Of a stretch of 64,000 bases of DNA, positions 56,260-64,000 are shown one piece after another; the stretch's first letter is position 1, and each line of letters opens with the position of its first letter. A model generated the notes under the pieces. The model saw nothing but the letters and a program-made list of their open reading frames with translations, was not told the origin of the DNA and searched no databases. Both the position numbers and the translations under genes were made by a program. The stretch spans positions 16,045,001 to 16,109,000 of the forward strand of contig NC_134160.1 of assembly GCF_033958435.1 (NCBI RefSeq). The letters run 5' to 3'. This stretch comes from Carettochelys insculpta. Its lineage: Eukaryota; Chordata; Testudines; Carettochelyidae.

Positions 56260-59200
56260 GAGAACAATGGACAGCATGCAGCAGTTCCAATGGGAAGAAT
56301 GGACAGTGCCTGGGAACTGCCACAGGCGAGCTGCAGCACCTCAGAGCCCATGGCATCTGACTGCAGTGGGAGCAATGAGCAGTCTGGAGCCATTCCATTG
56401 GGAGCAGTGGGCAAGACCATGCGGCTGCATGAAACCAACAGGCATGTTTCAGTCACTGCTCCACTGAGCTGGGAGGAGGGTTGAGCTGTTTGTACCACCT
56501 GCTCTGTGTCAAAAAGGGGGGCCACGTGATCTACAGAAGCCAGCTCCCCTTCCAGCTGTGACCCAAATGCAGTGTCTGCCTCAGACACAGCATTGGTGAG
56601 GGGGAAAAATACCAAAGGGAGGGGCTGTTTGGTGTGAAATGCCAGCTCAGCCTGTCCTAAGAGACAGCTCCTTGAAGCAGCAGGAAGATAAGAGGCAGTA
56701 TCTTCAGGGACTAGCTCTATTTCACAAAGGCAGTTTATCTGGATCCCACGGCAGATTTAATTTATAGTGGAAAATCTCTTAAGCAAATACCTCCCTTCAA
56801 GGAATAAACCTGTTTAAGAAAACAATTTTCTCTGCATTGGATTATGCATTTAACAGTTTTCAGCTGTAATGCCCTGGAGATTTCTCTGCTGCTGTTTGGG
56901 ATGACAGCCAAGACATATCTCTGCTCCCAGACAGCTTTGTGAGGCAGGCTGCTCCTACCAGCACATGCTCCGAGGGGTAACACAGGGAACTGGCACAACA
57001 GGGATCTGAATCTGAAAGAAACCAAGAGAGCAGGAAGAGAGGAGAAGCTGCAGTCAAGGGATTCTGGATGCTTCCCAGCTGGCTGTCAAAGAGACCCTGG
57101 AATACCAACAAGGGGTCTAACCAAACCCTGACCTACACCCAAGTCGCTTCTCCAGAACAGGTTCTGGAGGAATAATTCAGTGCAGGATTTATCCATTGTG
57201 ATGTTGCGAGGCCCTTTGGTTTGCAAACCGGAAAGGGTGTTTAATACCTGAACAGTGTAAACTGATTTAGTTGAGTCCAGAGATGACACTAGTCCATAAT
57301 ATATTCAGCCCAAACCAAAACCATTTCTCAGAAGTGCCTGAACGTACTTATGTCTGTATCTGAGGGGAGGGGCTGTCAGATCAAATGCAGCCCACAGGAG
57401 AAGCTGTGGCCTTCCCCTCTCCAAACCATCACCCCTCACTCTTTGGCTTTGCAAAGCTAATTCCCACCTTGCAAGCTTTTGCAAAATCAAACCTACCCCA
57501 GTTGTACCCAACTCTGCTGCTCAGCCTTAGTGCTCTTGGTTTCCTTCAGTTTCCATGTGCCCTTTGAAGTGTCCAGTTTTGCTTTACTTCCAAGTCAGTA
57601 TCACTTGCTGGCTCGCCTGTCACAGTGCTCTTGCATTGGCAAGCATCGTCAAGTCCCAGTGTTCAGAATCATGAGTCTGAGATTGCCTGAATGATCATTG
57701 GATTTTAAAAATAATACATGGGAGTCCTTTTCATTGGCCTTTTGGGCTTTGCACCTTTAAGGAGTTATGTTTTCAAAATCACACCATGGCAAGAAAATTT
57801 CTTTGAAAAGAATGAAAACTGAGATTCTCACTTGACTCCAGGGACTGGTGCTTTATGAAAACCAGTGAAAGCCACAAGTCTTAGGACAAAAAAAGCCACA
57901 AGAGTTGGCAACGGTGCAACAGCACAAGGGAAAATACACCAAAATGATGAAAAATAATTTTTCACTGAAATAGTATTTGTGAAAACACTTCTAAATCAAA
58001 TCTTAGAAAACCTAAATAATATGCCCATGCCCCTAAATGACCTTGCAACTAGTCAGGTAATATGCTGCCCATCTGAGCTAATCTATCATTTACATTGGGC
58101 ACAAATCTGTGTCAATAAAATTTGTCCTTGCCAGGTGGGTGAAGTGAAGCTCTCTCAAAGCTGGGAGAAGGGATCTTTCAGAGCTCTTCTCTGAGAAAGC
58201 TGCTCAGAGTGTTGCATATGCAGTAGCTGTGCGGCAACGTGTGTCTTTAGGATAGCTGGACGGAGAACGGCAATTCCACTGTCTGATAATGTCTGAGATT
58301 GCAACATCTGTTTTCATTCTGCATCAGGCTGAGAACAAAACCTTTCCAGTGTTTTCACAAAATGGAATTGTGTCGACATATTCGTTTGGGGCCGAAAAGG
58401 TCAGGTTGTCTGTCACTCTCTCTCTCTCTGCGAGTGACCAGAAGCCGTTCTGTCAAAAACTTAATTGAAATCAATACATGTTCACAAAACAGCAGATTTT
58501 GGTGAAAAACTTCAGTCGACACTGTTCCAACCGGCTCCATTAGCTCTTACTATATGTAGCAGAGTTTCTCAACCAGTGTGTCGTGACCCCCAGTGCAGGT
58601 CACAAAAGGCAATCAGAGGCATGGTCTGTATGAAGGAACAAAGTAGATCCCACATACACAATTCTAGCTACTCCGTTAGCAGAGCTAGAATCAATGTATC
58701 AGAATTGACTTTCTGCCCTAGTGTAGATTGGGCCTCTCTGAGCTCGAGCCGACGTCCCTTACTCCACACAATAGGAGGGAATAGCAGGGTTGAGGACCAA
58801 GCCCAGAGAGATTGATTTTGCCCTGTCTACACACATATGGTAAAATCAAACTCTGAAAGATCGATTGTGGCCCGTTGAATGCCAGGTAAATATAGAGGGT
58901 CACGAGGCACTGAACATCTTACTGTGTCTAAAGCAAAGCACATACCGGATGCAGAGAGGTATTTGCTTTGCTTTGATTGCAAAGTAAAACATGGAGCCAG
59001 ACCCTTCCAACCCCAGTATTCCCTGTCAGCCCCTTGAAAAACACACCCATGGGCAAATGAAGGGAGCTAAGTGTTACCGCAAGTGACTTTTTTTTACGCT
59101 TGTATAGCAAATGCACAAGCTGCACACAGGCCATTGTGGACATTTTTGACTTCCAACAAGAAGTCACCAGCCTGGACAGATGGAGAGGCATCAGCTATAT

Positions 59201-59465
59201 GAAGCTCCCCGCCTGGTGGCCCGGTGAAGGAATAGTAACTGGGGGACTGTTCACAAGTCAGTTGTCTCATTAAGCTTGCCCTTGCCACATCCTGCCTGCA
59301 AGGGGTTTGTTTCCCATGGGTGAGTGCTTCAGTCAGGGAGCAGGTGGAGGGGCTGGGCCAAGGAAAAGGAGGGCTGGAGACTACAGTGGAGGCCGAGTCA
59401 TGGCTGCCTTTACGTCTGCATGCGTTGGCAGGGGACCGACAGCAGCTGCCCTTTGTGTCAGGTCA
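56260..59465. other. Mostly unique DNA; small repeats
   Basis: No gene is supported. A hAT-type end 'gagtttctcaaccagtgtgt' with 'cgtgacccccag' lies at 58560-58600. A MITE-like segment with 'tagtgtagattgggcc' and 'gccctgtctacacaca' ends lies at about 58720-58860. A (TC) run is at 58416-58429. A/T-balanced, repeat-free sections at about 56740-57160 and 57690-58140 are possible conserved noncoding DNA. Confidence 0.35.
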
Positions 59466-59469
59466 CATG

Positions 59470-59905
59470 GGCTACGTCTACACGTGCCCCAAACTTCGAA
59501 ATGGCCATGCAAATGGCCATTTCGAAGTTTACTAATGAAGCGCTGAAATGCGTATTCAGCGCTTCATTAGCATGCGGGCGGCAGCAGCGCTTCGAAATTG
59601 ACGCGCCTTGCCGCCGCGTGGCGCATCCAGACGGGGTTCCTTTTCGAAAGGACGCCACCTTCTTCGAAGTCCCCTTATTCCCATGAGCTCATGGGAATAA
59701 GGGGACTTCGAAGTAGGCGGGGCCCTTTCGAAAAGGAGCCCCGTCTGGACGCGCCACGCGGCGGCAAGGCGCGTCAATTTCGAAGCGCCGCTGCCGCCCG
59801 CATGCTAATGAAGCGCTGAATATGCATTTCAGCACTTCATTAGTAAACTTCGAAATGGCCATTTGCATGGCCATTTCGAAGTTTGGGGCACGTGTAGACA
59901 CAGCC
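59470..59905. mobile_element. 436-bp palindromic MITE, TSD ATG
   Basis: The whole element is an inverted repeat: two 218-bp arms meet at 59687/59688 (ccatgag|ctcatgg) with no loop, and differ at about 11 positions by eye (about 95% identical). Ends are ggctacgtctacacgtgccc and ggctgtgtctacacgtgccc, flanked by ATG at 59467-59469 and 59906-59908. Each arm contains further hairpins (aaatggccat..atggccattt; gaagcgctgaaa..tcagcgcttc) and several TTCGAA sites. The terminal 18 bases resemble the Harbinger MITE at 19492, so it is probably mobilised by a related PIF/Harbinger transposase. No coding capacity. Confidence 0.9.
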
Positions 59906-59909
59906 ATGA

Positions 59910-60700
59910 AATGCTGCAGCTGGTTTCAGGGGGAGCAGCTTCCAGCTCCTAAAATACAGCAGCCAGGATATTTTCAAAAGGCAGCCAGAGCTAAGCCCCT
60001 TTCCTGTCCCCGTCCCAGCCCCTCTGCATTGACACCTCTAAGACTGGAGGGGTGAAGCCCCTGCTGGCTCCTGGCTGTCCAAGGGAAATCTTCTGATATG
60101 GCTGGACGAGGACATCCAAGTGTGACTGAGGGTTCTGCACAGTGCAGCTGGGAGAACCCTAATCAAAGAGAAGGGACGTGCTTGGGAAACTGACACCTGG
60201 CCTGTAAAATAGCCCGTTCCCCTTTCCACATAGATTGCCCTGGGATTTGCACCATTCCCACTGGGGGCTGCTTGGCAGAGGTTGGGAGACAACTCTTCTG
60301 CTCTCCAAGTGGGAGAGTCACTGCCGGACGGTCACATGCATGGGCGGCATGGAGGGGCATTAAGCACTAAGCAGCTGAACAGCATGCCATCAGGAGCATG
60401 CTGCTGCCGGAGGAGACATCACTCAGGCATCCCCTCACCTGTGAGCATCAAAGATCCCGCAACACTTCCGTTATCTCAGTGCTTTCAGATTTCACTTTGG
60501 GTCATTACATACAGCCCACTACACTCGCCTGCAGCTCTGACGGGATACAGGTGCCAATGTCCTGCCCGTGCCTGGTGTGTAGTGATGCTGAGCGCTGTTA
60601 CATGGCTGATGTGCTCCACAGGAGGGGTGGCCGCATTTCAGTAGTGGGTGAATGATCTCTGCACATCCTTCGCCTGTCTCACGAGGCTATTGGGGTTTAA
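59910..60700. other. No recognised feature
   Basis: Unique-looking sequence without a conserved frame. The longest frame (120 codons on plus from 60282) is unremarkable. Confidence 0.4.
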
Positions 60701-60704
60701 TGAT

Positions 60705-61165
60705 CTTAGAAGGTTAGCTGCGTTAGTCTGTAGCTTCACATATAACCCGCAGTCCAGTTGCACCTTAAACACTGACAAATGAATTAGATCACGAGCTGTC
60801 ATAGTGTCTCACTTCTTCATCTTATAGATAGATAATACATAAACTTTATATAGAGACAGATAATCTGAAGAAGTGGATCTTACCCATGAAAGCTCATTGA
60901 CCTACCTTCTGCTCCCTGTGCTTTCCAGAGCTCTCAAACCTGCACTAACAGTCACATCAAATGTGTAACAGACTAAGTACATCAATCTGGAATTATTGTT
61001 AACCGCACAGTAACATGAGTCTTGGGATTGGAAAGCTGACTAACTAAATCAGCTCATTAAACCTCACAGATAACAAGCAGTCCTGTAGCACCTTAAAGGC
61101 CAACAAATTAATTAGGTCACGAGCTTTCCTGAGTAAGAGCCACTTCTTCAGATTATCTGTGTATA
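60705..61165. repeat. Diverged PLE tails, partly fold-back
   Basis: Three tail pieces are seen: minus orientation at 60710-60815 (ggttagctgcgttagtctgt, cacgagctgtcatagtgtct, cacttcttcat), plus orientation at 60868-60905 (tctgaagaagtggatcttac, ccatgaaagctcattgacct), and minus again at 61077-61160 (gcagtcctgtagcacctt, ggtcacgagctttcctgagt, cacttcttcagattatctg). The first two face each other around a (TAGA) run, as in the other fold-back tails. Confidence 0.6.
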
Positions 61166-61502
61166 ACAGAACAGTGATGATAATAACATGATTTCACTAG
61201 CTGGGTAGATGGATACAAGTTCCTGTCAGGGTGATTAAGTACTGGAATAAATTGGGGTGGTTGTGGAATCTCCCTCATTGGGGACATTTGAGAGCAGGTT
61301 GCTGGATCAGAGACTCCTGCATTTTACAGATTCCGCTTGTATTAGGTTGGGAAAGGTACAGTACAGGGGCAACTGCTAAAGACAGACATGGGGAGTGCTG
61401 GCCACACAACCATCCCCCACAGGACTCCTCCCCATGCCACCCCTAATCCAGGAGGGCAGGGACAATCCCCCAGCTGCCCCAGGCTCTGACCCCACCCCAC
61501 CT

Positions 61503-61715
61503 ATCTCATAGAGCTAGAAGGGGCCTTGAGAGGCCATTGAGTCCAGTCCCTGCCCTCACAGCAGGACCTAGCACCAGCCCTGGCTGATTTCTTTTCTTTA
61601 ATCTATTTGGCCCAGATCCCCAAATGGCCCCCTTAAGGGCTGAGTTCACTACCCTGGGTTTAGCAGGCCAATGTCAAGCCACTGAGCTGTCCCTCTTCCC
61701 CTCAAGCCCTCTCCC
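61503..61715 (-). mobile_element. Old CR1 3' end
   Basis: Minus-orientation CR1 3' UTR: 'tcatagagctagaaggggcc', 'gaggccattgagtccagtcc', then the part ending 'ccactgagctgtccctc'. Truncated and diverged. Confidence 0.65.
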
Positions 61716-63120
61716 CTGAGCAATGCAGCCTGGGCCTAGAGGGAGGGCCTGGCACCCACATATGGGGTTCCCCCCACCACTCACTGGCAGGAGCAATGAG
61801 GACCCTGGCTCTCAGCTGTGTCATCTGCTCCCCTCCCGCCACCCCAGGTGAATACAAGGCCAGTCCCACCTTGAGCAACATGACTGGGAACCAGGGAGCA
61901 GAATGAGCCAGGCCATGTCACTCTGTTTTCCCCCACGGCTACCACCCCCCTGCTGCCAGCGCCAGAACCCTGCTAGTCGCCTGGGCCTCCCAAAGGCCTG
62001 GCCCTTTACCCCATGCACCCCCCCACAGCATTTGGAGGTGCATGTGCCCCTCATCCCCCGTGCATCACCCCGGAAGGACAACAATAATTAAGTGTATGGA
62101 ACAGTCTCTAGATGAGGAGCAGGAGCCTAGCCAGGGGAGGGATGAGTGGGCTGTGACTCACCCACACAGCATCCAGGCAGACCCAAATCAGGGCCAGAGC
62201 CCCCCTGACTCCACAGGCTGGGACTCCTGAGCCCAGCTCAGTGGCTATCAGCCTCACTGCCTCCCCCTCCTGCAGCTGCTGCAGGGAAGGAGTGGGTGTG
62301 GGCAGGGCTGCCCTGGGGCCGGCCTGGGCAGTAGCTCACTGCGCTGGCAGGAGGGAGCACGTCTGCGGTTAAGAGTGGGGACCAGAGCTCAAGCCGCCGC
62401 AGAGCCCGCCGCCACCCGTGGGTGTGTGTCAGAGCCAGCCGAGTGGTGAGAGAGATCTGGGGGTGGGCAGTGACCCCCATCCCTCCTGCCCCCTCCCACT
62501 GCTTAACGAGAGAAGATTGAGGGGTGGTGACCCCAGTCTGACGGTACCTGAAGAGAAAGAGAGATTTAACAATGGCCTGGTCAGTCTGGTGGGACAAGGT
62601 CTTCTGTGAGCCAATGGCAGGAAGCTGAACACACTCTGATGGAAATAAGGACAACCGACCACTGGGCCATGGGGGCTTCCCAGCACAGGCAGCTGGTGAA
62701 ACAATCTGGGCTGTTTGTCTAAGAGCGCCACTCAGGTGTCTGGACTGTGTGAGATAGGAGCTCTGGCTGGATGGGCACCGAGGTCCCTGCTGGCCTTGGA
62801 CTCAGCGACATTGGTGAGCTAATGCTGTGGGTGAGGAAAAAGCCGGAACAAGCGTTAAGTCTCTTCCCAGAGCTTGTGTAGCCTGGCCAGGCTGCCGGGA
62901 GTACAACCGCCTCGGGTCAGCCCATTGGGTGGGGCTATGCACTGGGGGCCGGTGAGCTGAGGAGGGAGGGACTCCTCTCCCATAGCTGCCCTACACAGAA
63001 GAGGGCAGTGTGTTAGATTTGGTTCATAAGGAGTTTTTAAGCTCTGTTAGTAACGGTGAGTCAGCAATGATGAGGTAGGTAGGTGTGCCTTGCCTGGGCA
63101 GTGTCCTGCTGTCTCCAGGG
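61716..63120. other. No gene seen
   Basis: GC-moderate DNA with short overlapping frames on both strands. No motif, RNA gene or repeat recognised, apart from possible old repeat scraps near 62900. Confidence 0.4.
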
Positions 63121-63122
63121 GA

Positions 63123-64000
63123 ATGGACTGGCAGAGCCCTTTTAATCTAAGAACACAAGAACGGCCATAGTGGGTCACACCGAAGGTCCATCCAGCCCAG
63201 GATTCTGTCTTCCGACAGTGGCCAATGCCAGGTGTCCCAGAGGGAGGAACCAAACAGGTAACAATCAAGAGATCTCTCTCCTGCCATCCCTCTCCGGCCT
63301 CTGACAACCAAGGCTAGGGACACCATTCCTTCCCCAGCCTGGTTAGTAGCCATCAATGGACCTGACCTCTATGAATGTATCTAGCTCGTTTTTAAACGCT
63401 GTTATAGTCCTACCCTTCACAGCCTCCTCTGGCGAGGAGTTCCGCAGGTTGACTGTGCGCTGTGTGAAGAATTTTCTTATATTTTTTTAAAACCTGCTGC
63501 CCATTAATTTCATGTGGTGACCCCTATTTTTTATATTATGGGAACAAGTAAATAACTTTTCCTTATTCACTTTCTCCACATCACTCATGGTTTTATATAC
63601 TACTATCATATCCCCCCTTAGCCTCCTCTCTTCTAAGATGAAGAGTCCCAGTCTTTTCAATCTCTTTTCATATGGGACCCTAATCATTTTAGTTGCCCTT
63701 TTCTGAACCTTTTCCAAGGCCATTATATCTTTTTTCAGATGAGGAGAGGGTTTTTTTTATGTTGATTGCCTCTCTAATCTCCCTTAGCATTTCATAGTCA
63801 CTATCACTGTCCTGGCCAGGGGCTGTATAATATAGCCCTCCCACTACAGTCTTATTTGAGCATGGAATTGCCATAGAGCTTTTATGGAACATTTCGACTC
63901 ATTTGAGATTTTTACTTCATTTGAGTCTGCATTTTCTTTCACATACAGTGCTACTCCCCCACCTGCATGACCTGTTCTGTCCTTCTGGTATGATTGTGTC
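63123..64000 (-). mobile_element. CR1-type LINE, 3' end, internally deleted and cut by the window edge
   Basis: The 3' end begins 'agaacacaagaacggccata' (63150) with 'aaggtccatccagcccagg', typical of a CR1-related subfamily. The minus frame near 63723-63490 encodes the RT end (EKVQKRATKMIRVPYEKRLK, GLFILEERRLRGDMIVVYK). At about 63745 the sequence jumps to another CR1 region that continues past 64000 (ttttacttcatttgagtctg, tgctactcccccacctgcat), implying an internal deletion. Confidence 0.7.

Noticed and set aside
1..64000. CRISPR arrays, bacterial operons, tRNA or rRNA genes
   Set aside because: None seen. Regular short repeats are minisatellites; tRNA-like pieces are SINE remnants.

Overview
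The window looks like nuclear DNA from a reptile, most probably a turtle. It has no bacterial-style gene packing. About half is interspersed repeats of the kind typical of turtle genomes: CR1 LINEs ending in the ATTCTATG-type tail, Penelope-like elements (PLEs) encoding reverse transcriptase plus GIY-YIG nuclease, PIF/Harbinger and hAT DNA transposons, and MIR-like SINE remnants. The turtle assignment is inference from repeat content; no species marker is present.

One host gene is supported. On the minus strand, 7242-7189 encodes an 18-residue first coding exon (MGRCNGRCTLVGFCCLQL) ending exactly at a consensus splice donor, inside a CpG island at about 7050-7935. It matches the N terminus of the NKAIN family (Na+/K+-ATPase-interacting membrane proteins), closest to NKAIN1. 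The gene would run leftward, so 1-7188 would be the start of its first intron and 7243 onward its 5' UTR, promoter and upstream intergenic DNA.

Layout. 1-7 kb: mostly unique DNA with a few MIR-like remnants. 7-8 kb: CpG island and NKAIN1-like exon. 8-11.5 kb: two degenerate PLEs in opposite orientations. 11.6-12.2 kb: a diverged tandem duplication. 12.2-17.8 kb: mostly unique DNA. 17.9-22.3 kb: a nearly complete endonuclease/reverse-transcriptase LINE split by a Harbinger deletion derivative. 22.3-26.25 kb: a complete two-gene Harbinger transposon with a Myb/SANT-like gene on plus and an intron-containing transposase on minus, converging. 26.6-27.0 kb: CR1. 27-38 kb: mostly unique DNA with hAT and other MITE-like insertions. 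38.15-38.73 kb: a 41-bp minisatellite. 38.8-46.2 kb: old CR1, a hAT remnant and a degenerate CR1 carrying LTR-like and PLE insertions. 46.8-50.3 kb: LTR-like, hAT-like and PLE copies. 51.1-53.3 kb: two CR1s head to head. 55.36-56.26 kb: a fold-back PLE tail split by a Harbinger derivative. 59.47-59.91 kb: a 436-bp near-perfect palindromic MITE. 60.7-64 kb: further PLE tails and CR1.

Insertions can be ordered by target duplications. The Harbinger derivatives are younger than the LINE and PLE they split, and the PLE at 44.6-45.2 kb is younger than the LTR-like block it entered. The autonomous Harbinger appears recently dead: it has two frameshifts in the transposase and a Lys where the catalytic Glu is expected. 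I found no convincing undescribed host system. The most distinctive items are the microexon-like NKAIN exon, the precisely dated nested insertions, the palindrome and the recurring fold-back PLE tails.
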